Assembly: GCF_042665195.1 (NCBI RefSeq)
Contig: NZ_JBHTBW010000019.1
Span: forward strand, 186,001 to 250,000
From: Laceyella putida
GTDB taxonomy: Bacteria > Bacillota > Bacilli > Thermoactinomycetales > Thermoactinomycetaceae
Direction of reading: 5' to 3'
Length of the DNA stretch: 64,000 nucleotides
In this document: piece by piece, positions 42,878 to 50,095 of the stretch
How the letters are laid out: the number at the start of each line of letters is the position of its first letter
Numbering within the stretch: position 1 is the stretch's first letter
Position numbers and translations under genes: made by a program
The notes under the pieces: model-generated
The model's input: the letters and a program-made list of their open reading frames with translations, nothing else
Told to the model about the DNA's origin: nothing
Databases searched by the model: none

Positions 42878-43813
42878 TCAGATTTCAGTCATCTTGTCCA
42901 GCGCAACGATATCTTCTGATGCCAGTTTCCATTCTGCGGCCGCCACATTTTGGATCACTTGCTCTTTGTTTTTTGCACCCGTAATGACGGTGGTCACGGC
43001 TGGTTTTGCCATAAGCCAGTTTACCGCGACTTGGGCCATCGGCTTGTTGTAACGATCGGCGACGGTGCGGATGTTCTCCACTTTTTCCAAGTTTGCTTCA
43101 AATTCCCCTTCTTCAAAAAGCGGATTGAACTGACGGCGAACGTCATTTTCGGGCAGTTTCGTATCTTTGTTGAATTTCCCTGTTAGCAATCCTTGCGCGA
43201 GGGGACTGTAAGGGATGAATCCCATGCCCACACGCTCCGTGTAAGGATACTCCGCTTTTTCCACGCCGCGTTGGAGCAAGTTATATTGGGATTGAAGCGA
43301 AACCACATTGGCGTATTTACGCGCTTCTTCCATCTGTTCCACAGAGAAGTTGGATACGCCAATATAACGGATTTTGCCGCTTTGGACAAGTTCATTGAGT
43401 GTTTCCATCGTTTCTTGGATGGGTGTTTTGTTGTCCGGCCAGTGCACTTGATACAAATCGATGTAGTCCGTGCCCAGGTTTTTCAGGCTTTCATCAATTT
43501 CGTGCAAGATGTTTTTTCTGCTCACATCAAATGCAAAATCACCTTTACTGTCCCACACAATGCCAAACTTCGTCGCGATGATGACTTTGTCCCGAACGGG
43601 CTTGAGTGTTTTCCCGAGAATGCGTTCAGATTCCCCGTAACCATAGAAAGGTGCGGTATCAAAGAAGTTCACTCCATGGTCAACCGCGGCCCGGATCGCT
43701 TCGACGATATCTTGTTCTCCGACATTTCCCCAACCCGATTTTCCGGCGGCCCAGGCCCCAAAGCCAATCACAGAGACATTCAGTTCGCTATTTCCCAATC
43801 TTCTTTTTTTCAT
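42878..43813 (-). CDS. Aldo/keto reductase
   Basis: TIM-barrel NADPH enzyme of 311 residues. N-terminal KKRRLGNSELNVSVIGFGAWAAG, catalytic Asp/Tyr region VNFFDTAPFYGYGESERILGK, catalytic Lys in VIIATKFG, His in LYQVHWPDNKTP, and GVSNFSVEQMEEARKY. It reduces aldehydes and ketones. Thirty-three bases separate it from the SDR gene and 12 from the flavoprotein gene, consistent with one transcript. Confidence 0.93.
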   Translation of the reverse strand: MKKRRLGNSELNVSVIGFGAWAAGKSGWGNVGEQDIVEAIRAAVDHGVNFFDTAPFYGYGESERILGKTLKPVRDKVIIATKFGIVWDSKGDFAFDVSRKNILHEIDESLKNLGTDYIDLYQVHWPDNKTPIQETMETLNELVQSGKIRYIGVSNFSVEQMEEARKYANVVSLQSQYNLLQRGVEKAEYPYTERVGMGFIPYSPLAQGLLTGKFNKDTKLPENDVRRQFNPLFEEGEFEANLEKVENIRTVADRYNKPMAQVAVNWLMAKPAVTTVITGAKNKEQVIQNVAAAEWKLASEDIVALDKMTEI

Positions 43814-43825
43814 GATGTTTCTCCT

Positions 43826-44797
43826 TCATTTTTTAGTATGGTGAAACTCAGGCAACACATATTCAGCCAACTCGTGCAACACGTCCGGAATGGGACGCTG
43901 AGAGTGGCGGAAATTGAAAGCGACATGAGAAACGCCGATATCTTCCAATGTTTTCAGGTGGCGAAGCAGTTCGTTTCTTCCAATCGTCGCTCCAAATTTG
44001 AACGGCTTCGCCGGGTGGTGCGGATGCTCGTGAAGATCCAAATGATAGGCGGTAATATAAGGCTTGCTTTCCGTCATTCCATGATCTTCGTGCGCTTTTT
44101 TCCACTCGCCAATCTGGTGCTCAGTGGAAGCGATCCCTCTGGGATAATTAAACCAGGCATCCAGATGTTGAGCGATCCAGTCCAGCGTTTGCGTTCCCCG
44201 GCCCGCCATCGCAAGCGGTATCGTATGTTGAACAGGCTTGGGGAGCAGATCCAATTGGTTGCCAAATAGCATTTGATCCTTCTTCCAGGCTTCTTTCATC
44301 ATGTGAACGCTTTGTCGAAAGATTTCGCCTTTATTTTCTTCTTCCACCCCGAAGATCGGAAACTCCACCGGGCGATCCCCTGTTGCGACACCCATGATGA
44401 ATCGTCCGCCCGAAAGTTGATCAATGGTGGAGGCGGCTTTGGCTACATGATAAGGATGGCGCAATGGGAGGACAATCGCTCCTGTGGCTAAAATGACATC
44501 ATGCGTGATGGCGACCAGATATCCCAAGTAAGCAAAGGGATCAAACAGTTGGGCCGCATCACCGAAACGATGGGGGTCAAAAAAAGGTACATCCCGTATC
44601 CACATGGATTTGAAACCAAGTTGATCTGCCAAGCGGGCATATTCCGCATGGCGTTCCATATTGGGGACACCGAAGGGACGCCCCTCTTTTTTCGCTTGTT
44701 TGAGCCCTTCCGGAGACCAATCGGTATCCATGGGAAGCTCAACCCCAAGTGTCATGCGCGAAGAAGGAATCATTTTCCGCAATGCAGAGATACTCAT
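43826..44797 (-). CDS. Luciferase-like (LLM class) flavin oxidoreductase
   Basis: Bacterial-luciferase-fold FMN/F420-type oxidoreductase of about 323 residues. Marks: MTLGVELPMDTDW, the TGAIVLPLRHPYHVAKAASTIDQLSGGRFIMGVATGD block, and RQSVHMMKEAWKKDQMLFG. ATG 44797 is favoured by GGAGGTG upstream. The substrate cannot be told from sequence; relatives handle aldehydes and other xenobiotics. Second gene of the MFS-LLM-AKR-SDR operon. Confidence 0.85.
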   Translation of the reverse strand: MSISALRKMIPSSRMTLGVELPMDTDWSPEGLKQAKKEGRPFGVPNMERHAEYARLADQLGFKSMWIRDVPFFDPHRFGDAAQLFDPFAYLGYLVAITHDVILATGAIVLPLRHPYHVAKAASTIDQLSGGRFIMGVATGDRPVEFPIFGVEEENKGEIFRQSVHMMKEAWKKDQMLFGNQLDLLPKPVQHTIPLAMAGRGTQTLDWIAQHLDAWFNYPRGIASTEHQIGEWKKAHEDHGMTESKPYITAYHLDLHEHPHHPAKPFKFGATIGRNELLRHLKTLEDIGVSHVAFNFRHSQRPIPDVLHELAEYVLPEFHHTKK

Positions 44798-44827
44798 AAG
44801 AAGCACCTCCTTTCTCGAGACGTTGTA

Positions 44828-46042
44828 TCAAACTTGTTCTTTTTGTTCCAAAACCATGCTCCAACCGGTCAGTATCACGGCTCCCACGACCATCAGCGCT
44901 CCAACCCAGGAAGTGTGAATGAGTCCCAATGAATCTGTGACCATTCCTCCCAGATAGGAGCCGATCGCAATTCCCGCATTAAACGCGGCAATATTGATGG
45001 CAGAGGCAACGTCCACTGCGGAAGGAACGTATTTTTCAGCCAACTGGACAACAAAAAGCTGAAGTCCGGGAACGTTCATGAAAGCGAACAGTCCCATGAA
45101 AATGATCGTAATAAGCCCCGCAGTTTTGAAAGGTGCGGTAAAAGTCAAGACAAACAATACGACCGCTTGAATAATGAACATATAGAATAGGGATTTGACG
45201 GGATTCCGATTCGACAGTTTCCCCCCGATGATGTTTCCAATCGCTATCGCGATTCCGTAGACAAGCAGAATGACGCTTACGGCACTTGCTTGAAAGCCCG
45301 TGATTTCCTGCAGTAATGGAGAGAGATACGTAAAGGAAACGAATGTCCCTCCATAACCCAAAGCCGTGATGATGAAGACAAGGAGCAAACGGCCATTTGT
45401 GACCAGTTTCAATTGATCACGGAAGGACGTAACAGCCCCCCGATGGAGATGGGAAGGAATGAGAACCGTGTTGGCAATGAGAGAAATCAGGCCGATCACG
45501 GCAATTCCCGCAAAGGAAATCCGCCAACTAAATGTTTGGCCGATAAATGTGCCAAACGGAACGCCTGTGACAGTGGCCACAGTCAGACCGGTGAACATAA
45601 ACGCAATGGCACTCGCGCGCCGGTCTTCCGGAACCAGGTCCGCTGCAATCGTCGAACCGATGGACATAAACACCCCATGGGAAAGGGCTGAGATGACTCT
45701 GGCAACTAGCAAGACCCCAAAGCTTGTTGCTGTGGCGGCGAGACTATTCCCGATCACAAATACAATCATGATCCACATCAGCAGCGTTTTTCTTGACATC
45801 GCCGAAGTAAGAGAAGTCAAGATCGGCGCGCCAAAAGCCACTCCCAGGGCATAAAGGGAAACAGTGAGTCCGGCTGTCGTGACAGGAACATGCAAATCCT
45901 TTGAAATGGGTGGCAACAATCCCACACTGATAAATTCTGTCGTGCCAATGGCAAAAGCGCTAATGGCTAAAGCGAGCAGGGGAAACAAACTTTGACTTTG
46001 CTTGCTCTTGCTTTTTTCACTGGATAAAGTGTGTGTGGTCAT
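44828..46042 (-). CDS. MFS exporter (AraJ/YdhP-like DHA1)
   Basis: Twelve-helix transporter of 404 residues. N-terminal FPLLALAISAFAIGTTEFISVGLLPPISKDLHVPVTTAGLTVSLYALGVAFGAP is highly typical of AraJ-like sugar or drug efflux proteins, with VARVISALSHGVFMSIGSTIAADLVPEDRRASAIAFMFTGLTVA. First gene of the detoxification operon, behind AAGGAGG, and divergent from the HxlR regulator gene 265 bases away. Confidence 0.9.
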   Translation of the reverse strand: MTTHTLSSEKSKSKQSQSLFPLLALAISAFAIGTTEFISVGLLPPISKDLHVPVTTAGLTVSLYALGVAFGAPILTSLTSAMSRKTLLMWIMIVFVIGNSLAATATSFGVLLVARVISALSHGVFMSIGSTIAADLVPEDRRASAIAFMFTGLTVATVTGVPFGTFIGQTFSWRISFAGIAVIGLISLIANTVLIPSHLHRGAVTSFRDQLKLVTNGRLLLVFIITALGYGGTFVSFTYLSPLLQEITGFQASAVSVILLVYGIAIAIGNIIGGKLSNRNPVKSLFYMFIIQAVVLFVLTFTAPFKTAGLITIIFMGLFAFMNVPGLQLFVVQLAEKYVPSAVDVASAINIAAFNAGIAIGSYLGGMVTDSLGLIHTSWVGALMVVGAVILTGWSMVLEQKEQV

Positions 46043-46307
46043 AAAAATACCTCCTTGAATAGAAAATGATTTATTTCAATTAAATAAATGGAAATGGAGA
46101 AAAACAGATAATGAATTAATCTGTTCACTCAATCTGGAAATTCATCTCGACAACCACGGGACTTATTATGTAACATATACTTATGTTTTGGAAGTACGTA
46201 CTTTTTAGTGATATTGATACTTATTAGTGATATAGGAACCAATAAGTAACATAGTTACTAAAAAGGAACTATTGACCGATATCATTCAAACAGGAGGGAA
46301 AAACGCA
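46043..46307. promoter_or_regulatory. Divergent promoter region with dyads (HxlR operator candidates)
   Basis: Between the MFS and HxlR genes. AGTAAC-ATA-GTTACT (46245-46259) is a perfect 6-bp dyad. TACTTATT and AATAAGTA (about 46218-46248) form an 8-bp inverted repeat, and AGTACGTACT (46192-46201) is a palindrome. They likely bind the HxlR regulator and control both directions. Confidence 0.5.
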
Positions 46308-46640
46308 ATGAAAACAGCGGATAAATCCTATAACATTCCCGTCGAAGCAACTTTGGAAGTGATCGGCGGAAAGTGGAAAACCGTCATTCTGTGCCATTTG
46401 ACCCACGGGCCGATGCGAACAAGCGAACTGAAAAAAGCCATGCCAAACATCACCCAAAAAATGTTGACGCAACAGTTGCGTGAATTGGAGGAAGATGGTG
46501 TTATCAACCGCATTGTTTACAATCAAGTTCCACCCAAAGTGGTTTATGAACTGAATGAGTTCGGCTGGTCGTTAAAGCCCATCTTAGATCAAATGTGCGC
46601 ATGGGGAGAAGAATATATCAAAGAGCGATCCAATAAATAA
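46308..46640 (+). CDS. HxlR family transcriptional regulator
   Basis: Winged-helix protein of 110 residues. The core PVEATLEVIGGKWKTVILCHLTHGPMRTSELKKAMPNITQKMLTQQLRELEEDGVINRIVYNQVPPKVVYELNEFG is diagnostic. A cysteine at about residue 29 (VILCHL) could sense electrophiles, as in YodB/HypR relatives, though the position differs from theirs. ATG 46308 follows CAGGAGGG. It is divergent from the detoxification operon and probably its regulator. Confidence 0.9.
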   Translation: MKTADKSYNIPVEATLEVIGGKWKTVILCHLTHGPMRTSELKKAMPNITQKMLTQQLRELEEDGVINRIVYNQVPPKVVYELNEFGWSLKPILDQMCAWGEEYIKERSNK

Positions 46641-46674
46641 GCAAAGAAAGCAGAGGATCTGGTGTATGTTGTTT

Positions 46675-46811
46675 CTAGGGCGTGTCTGGCAAATCAAGTT
46701 GACCATTGGGAGAAGGCGGAAAAACCTTTTCCCAATGAGCGCCGATGGACAAGTGAAGCGAATGGGAATACGGTTTTGGAGCCGCCGACATATTGATCAG
46801 ACACGCCCTAG
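46675..46811. repeat. MITE-like element, copy B (137 bp)
   Basis: Same length, ends (GGGCGTGTCTG and CAGACACGCCC) and flanking CTAG as copy A at 3974-4110, with only scattered base differences. It sits between the HxlR and LysR genes inside the spoIVB element, whereas copy A is outside it. Confidence 0.8.
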
Positions 46812-46903
46812 ACACCTCTGCTTTCATACTAACAATCACTTTATATTAGGCGTCGCATTGGATTGTTCATTTAAAAGAGAGATGAAAGGACAGGGCAATA
46901 AAG

Positions 46904-47776
46904 ATGGTGGATTTTGAATGGTATAGAAGCTTTATCAGCATTTACAAGCACAACTCCGTGTCGGAAGCAGCCAAATCCAGAATGATGACCCAGCCTGCTA
47001 TGAGTCAACATTTAGCTTCTTTGGAAGCGGAGATCGGGGAAGCCCTTTTCACAAGAACCTCAAGAAAAATGAAGCCGACAGAGAAAGGCAAAGAGCTTTA
47101 CACACAGGTGGCTCCTCTGATTGAATCATTGGAAGAAATCACGATGGGCTTTAAAGCTTCCTCTTCCTCCACAATGCCCGCCGTCAGGATCGGATCCGCG
47201 CCGGAGTTTTTTCGCGAAAAAATTCTTCCCAACCTGGATCAAATCAATATGAAAATGATTGCCCACTATGGCATTGCCTCCGTTATTTTGGAGCTGTTAA
47301 AGGAAGATAAAGTCGATGTGATCATCACATCGAAAAAATATCAAACGCCCGGCATTGAACATATTAAACTGATGGATGAAAAGTTTGTTATCGTGGCTTC
47401 TTCAACCATGGAAATTCCGGAGATTGCCGATCTGGGTTCTCTTGAACAATGGTTGTCCTCCCAAAGATGGCTGAGTTATGGATTGGAATTGCCGATCATC
47501 AGAAGGTTTTGGAGAGAACATTTAAAAAAACGCCCATTATTGCAACCTGTCCATGTGCTGCCTGATTTGCATATGATTTTGAACAGCATTGAAAACGGGG
47601 ATGGAATGAGCTTGCTTCCCACCTACATGCTTGAAAAGTCGATCAAGTCTGGAACAGTGAAGGTGGTCTTCAGTGAGTATTTCGTTATGAATGAATTGTA
47701 TGTGGCTTATAAACTGAAACATAAAAACGATCCATTGATCAAAGAGATCGTCGATTTTATTAAGAGTACTTGCTGA
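46904..47776 (+). CDS. LysR family transcriptional regulator
   Basis: Protein of 290 residues. N-terminal helix-turn-helix FEWYRSFISIYKHNSVSEAAKSRMMTQPAMSQHLASLEAEIGEALFTRTSRKMKPTEKGKELY, then a periplasmic-binding-like effector domain beginning VRIGSAPEFF. Probably regulates the convergent Hsp31-like gene at 47818 or genes of the detoxification cluster. Effector unknown. Confidence 0.92.
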   Translation: MVDFEWYRSFISIYKHNSVSEAAKSRMMTQPAMSQHLASLEAEIGEALFTRTSRKMKPTEKGKELYTQVAPLIESLEEITMGFKASSSSTMPAVRIGSAPEFFREKILPNLDQINMKMIAHYGIASVILELLKEDKVDVIITSKKYQTPGIEHIKLMDEKFVIVASSTMEIPEIADLGSLEQWLSSQRWLSYGLELPIIRRFWREHLKKRPLLQPVHVLPDLHMILNSIENGDGMSLLPTYMLEKSIKSGTVKVVFSEYFVMNELYVAYKLKHKNDPLIKEIVDFIKSTC

Positions 47777-47810
47777 AAAAAGCTGGCATCGCCATGGACA
47801 CCAGCTTTTG
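47777..47810. terminator. Bidirectional terminator between lysR-like and hsp31-like genes
   Basis: AAAAGCTGG (47777-47785) and CCAGCTTTT (47801-47809) form a perfect 9-bp stem. Confidence 0.75.
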
Positions 47811-47817
47811 ATTAAGG

Positions 47818-48477
47818 TTAACCTAGTTTTTCAATCACCGATTTTGTCACGGCGAGAGTGGACTGCGGATTTTGTCCGGTAATCAGGTTGCCGTCCACTT
47901 CATGATGTGTTGTCCAGTTTGGTGCGGCAACAAAAATGGCACCCAGTTCACGCAGTTTGCTTTCAAGCAGAAACGGCATATGGCGATCAAGGGTGGTTTC
48001 CGCTTCTTCGCGGTTGGTAAAGGCGTTGACGCGTTTGCCGGCCACAAGCGGTTGACCGTTCGACAATGTGGCGCCAACCAAACCTGCCGGACCGTGGCAA
48101 ACAGCAGCAACAATCTTATTTCCTTCATAGAAACCACGCAGCAATTCCTGAAGTTTTTGATTCCCTGGCAGGTCGAACATGGTGCCGTGACCGCCCGGCA
48201 AGAAGATCGCATCGAAATCTTCGGCGGTCACTTCATCAAGTTTCACTGTGTTTTCCAAGTTTTTGGCCGCATCCAAGAAGTCTTGCGGCGTGTTTTCATC
48301 TACGCTGCCGGGATCGATCGGACCTTTGCCTCCAAGAGGACTGGCCACCGTAACCTCGTACCCTTTCTTTGTGAATTCGATATATGGTTCGGCAAACTCT
48401 GACAGCCAAATGCCCGTCTTTTTGCCTTCATTCAATTCTGTATGATTAGTGACAACCATCAACACTTTTTTTGCCAT
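47818..48477 (-). CDS. DJ-1/PfpI superfamily, Hsp31/glyoxalase III-like
   Basis: Protein of 219 residues with the nucleophile elbow AAVCHGPAGLVG (catalytic Cys), the upstream glutamate region TELNEGKKTGIWLSEFAEPYIEF, and GGHGTMFDLPGNQKLQELL. The TNHTELNEGKKTGIWLSE pattern is that of Hsp31-type glyoxalase III and class I glutamine-amidotransferase-like proteins that remove methylglyoxal. GGAGG precedes the ATG. It fits the carbonyl-stress theme. Confidence 0.9.
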   Translation of the reverse strand: MAKKVLMVVTNHTELNEGKKTGIWLSEFAEPYIEFTKKGYEVTVASPLGGKGPIDPGSVDENTPQDFLDAAKNLENTVKLDEVTAEDFDAIFLPGGHGTMFDLPGNQKLQELLRGFYEGNKIVAAVCHGPAGLVGATLSNGQPLVAGKRVNAFTNREEAETTLDRHMPFLLESKLRELGAIFVAAPNWTTHHEVDGNLITGQNPQSTLAVTKSVIEKLG

Positions 48478-49079
48478 TGGTGTTTCCTCCTCATGATCTA
48501 TTTATGTGTTGCAAGTATTATTGTAGTGAAAGACAAACTATAAAACAAATTATGAAATAGTAGGTTATATATAAATATATTTATATATTTGCGCGAGACG
48601 GGTGCAAAGGCATTTCCGCCCTCAAGGTAGTGGTTGACGGTTGTAACCATTACAAAAAGGTGACCTGTCAAAGAAGATCACTTTTTTTCCATCCTGTCGT
48701 TATTTCATTTGATGCAAATAAATGTCCCGCTCCTATTCCATACCGATTTTGATTCATGTTTCATCATCCCATGATCTGTGAACCTCCCGGGATTTTTGCA
48801 TGATTGAACGTTTACAGACTTTTTTGACTTGGGGTAAGATGAAAGGGATTGGTATGATTGATATTCCCAGACGGGTTAGTTGTAACCATAGTGGGATTAA
48901 AAGGCCAATACCAACGTACTGCAACACAGGGGCAATGTATAGGCTATGTGAAGCTTCGCCCTGGTTCCAGCCCTCGCTCTTTTGAGGCAAGTTCACTTTG
49001 TCCATGAATATCTACGAAATGATTATTTAGCTTCATTTCTGTAGAATGACGTAGTAATCCATTCATTTCGTATTTTATT
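48478..49079. other. Non-coding stretch with repeat R4
   Basis: AT-rich, about 600 bases. It contains a weak GTGA..TCAC hairpin with TTTTTTT near 48660-48690 and repeat R4 (48774-48832). A minus-strand frame at 48754-49005 has one hydrophobic helix but no ribosome-binding site and runs through the repeat, so it is not called. Confidence 0.4.
48774..48832 (+). repeat. Hairpin-terminator repeat R4
   Basis: TCTGTGAACCTCC (48775-48787) faces GAACGTTTACAGA and a TTTTTT run. The downstream GGATTGGTATGATTGAT matches R2's flank, so the conserved unit is longer than the hairpin alone. Confidence 0.7.
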
Positions 49080-49084
49080 TAGTA

Positions 49085-49205
49085 CAGTTAAAATAGTTTT
49101 GACCACTTCCCATGCCTAATGGCAGGGAATTCTTGGGTAATCCCGCGACGCTCGCTCTCATCCCCATAGCTGAAGCTAGGGGGTTTCTCGCTCGCATTGA
49201 TATAA
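49085..49205 (-). repeat. IS200/IS605-type right-end remnant (TnpB omega-RNA-like), no tnpB
   Basis: Read on the minus strand it runs GCGAGCGAGAAACCCCCTAG, CTTCAGCTATGGGGATGAGA, then a TGCC-ATTA-GGCA hairpin and a GTGGTCAAAACT tail. This is the usual layout of the 3' end of IS605/IS1341 elements, where the omega RNA of TnpB lies. No tnpB or tnpA frame remains beside it. Confidence 0.55.
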
Positions 49206-49219
49206 AAAGGGGTGGAAAG

Positions 49220-49816
49220 GTGAACAGACAATGGAGTGTAGGTATTTTAATATTTGAAGATGTCGAGGTGCTTGATTTTGCAGGCCCTTTTGAAGTGTTC
49301 TCTGTCACTACCTACCCGGATGCACAGTCTAAGCCTTTTGTTGTAAAAACGATATCGGAAACTGGTAACCTCGTACTTGCTCGTAACGGTTTAAAAGTCC
49401 AACCTGATTATAGCTTTGATAACGCGCCACATTTTGATATTTTGATTGTCCCGGGAGGTCCGGGAGCGCGTAATCGTGAAGTTTACAATGAAAGAGTTAT
49501 ACAGTGGCTTTTGAACCGTATGGATCATGTTCAATTAATGGCTTCCGTTTGTACTGGAGCACTTTTATTAGCCAAGGCAGGATTGCTTAATGGAAAAAAA
49601 GCAACGACTCATTGGGCCAGTTATGATCGTTTGGAAAATGAATTTCCGGAAATCTCTGTGCAACGAGATGTGAAATTTGTTGATGAAGGAAACATTCTTA
49701 CATCTGGTGGGATTTCGGCTGGAATGAACATGTCATTTCATATAATAAAAAGGCTATTAGGTTCAGACATTGCTCAAAGGACAGTTAAACGAATGGAATA
49801 TGATATCATTTTGTGA
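49220..49816 (+). CDS. DJ-1/PfpI family protein (isonitrile hydratase-like)
   Basis: Protein of 198 residues beginning RQWSVGILIFEDVEVLDFAGPFEVFSV, with the nucleophile region LMASVCTGALLLAKAGLLNGKKATTHW and the C-terminal GNILTSGGISAGMNMSFHIIKRLLG. This matches the InhA/isonitrile-hydratase branch, also the sensor part of some AraC regulators, but there is no helix-turn-helix here. GTG 49220 with GGGGTGG upstream is used; the longer frame would run through the IS605 remnant. Last gene before the right element end. Confidence 0.85.
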   Translation: MNRQWSVGILIFEDVEVLDFAGPFEVFSVTTYPDAQSKPFVVKTISETGNLVLARNGLKVQPDYSFDNAPHFDILIVPGGPGARNREVYNERVIQWLLNRMDHVQLMASVCTGALLLAKAGLLNGKKATTHWASYDRLENEFPEISVQRDVKFVDEGNILTSGGISAGMNMSFHIIKRLLGSDIAQRTVKRMEYDIIL

Positions 49817-49925
49817 GACCATCATAATTAAGTAACAGACATAACCTGCTCTTGTGGTGTCGGGTAGGGCAAGCCAAGAGACCAGGATATAGGTTCATGA
49901 AAAGGCTCATGCTATGTTAAACCGA

Positions 49926-49953
49926 AAAGTAGGTGCAGTGTGTTTACGCATGT
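49926..49953 (+). other. attR-like junction in spoIVB
   Basis: The element arm AAAGTAGGTGCAGTGTGTTT (49926-49945) is followed by the shared core ACGCATGT (49946-49953), then chromosomal spoIVB sequence GTTTGTAAATGATCC. The arm mirrors 27613-27632 with three mismatches in 20. The inferred crossover dinucleotide is GT at 49952-49953. Confidence 0.85.
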
Positions 49954-50092
49954 GTTTGTAAATGATCCAACTTCGGGGTATGGAACGTTTATTGAATGGA
50001 TGTTACAGGATGCAGGTGTGATGCAATCTACAGCGGGTGCCCTTCAGGCTTCCGCTTTTTTTTGGACAATAACAAAAAGCAGAGGAGGATAA
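49946..50092 (+). pseudogene. spoIVB: spoIVB 3' fragment (detached C-terminus)
   Basis: Reads THVFVNDPTSGYG, TFIEWMLQDAGVMQ and onward to TAA 50090. DPTSGYGxxxEWML is the hallmark end of SpoIVB. The frame matches the 5' part at the shared ACG CAT codons, so excision of the intervening DNA gives one continuous gene. It has no start codon or promoter of its own. The last roughly 20 codons run through a terminator-like hairpin (AGCGGGTGCCCTTCAGGC then TTCCGCTTTTTTTT), so the natural stop in relatives may be earlier. Confidence 0.92.
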
Positions 50093-50095
50093 AAG

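Larger units (their letters stand above)
27605..49951 (+). mobile_element. spoIVB-intervening (skin-like) element, about 22.3 kb
   Basis: The segment lies between the two halves of spoIVB. Removing it at the shared ACGCATGT core restores ..GAVTHVFVNDPTSGYGTFIEWML.. in one frame, and the excised circle would carry a symmetric 54-bp attP-like site. It encodes a large serine recombinase, stress-response and detoxification cargo, a toxin-antitoxin pair, two broken genes and many repeats, and no recognisable phage structural or replication genes. It resembles the skin element of sigK in logic but interrupts a gene known to act in the forespore. A recombination directionality factor is not proven. 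Confidence 0.88.

Noticed and set aside
43193..44269. Plus-strand frame of 358 codons
   Set aside because: Antisense to the aldo/keto reductase and luciferase-like genes; no ribosome-binding site and shadow-like composition.
48754..49005. Minus-strand frame of 83 codons with one hydrophobic helix
   Set aside because: No ribosome-binding site, and the C-terminal third is just the repeat R4 hairpin translated.
27605..49951. Prophage interpretation of the spoIVB element
   Set aside because: No terminase, portal, capsid, tail, lysis or phage replication genes are recognisable, so a non-phage integrative element is the better description.
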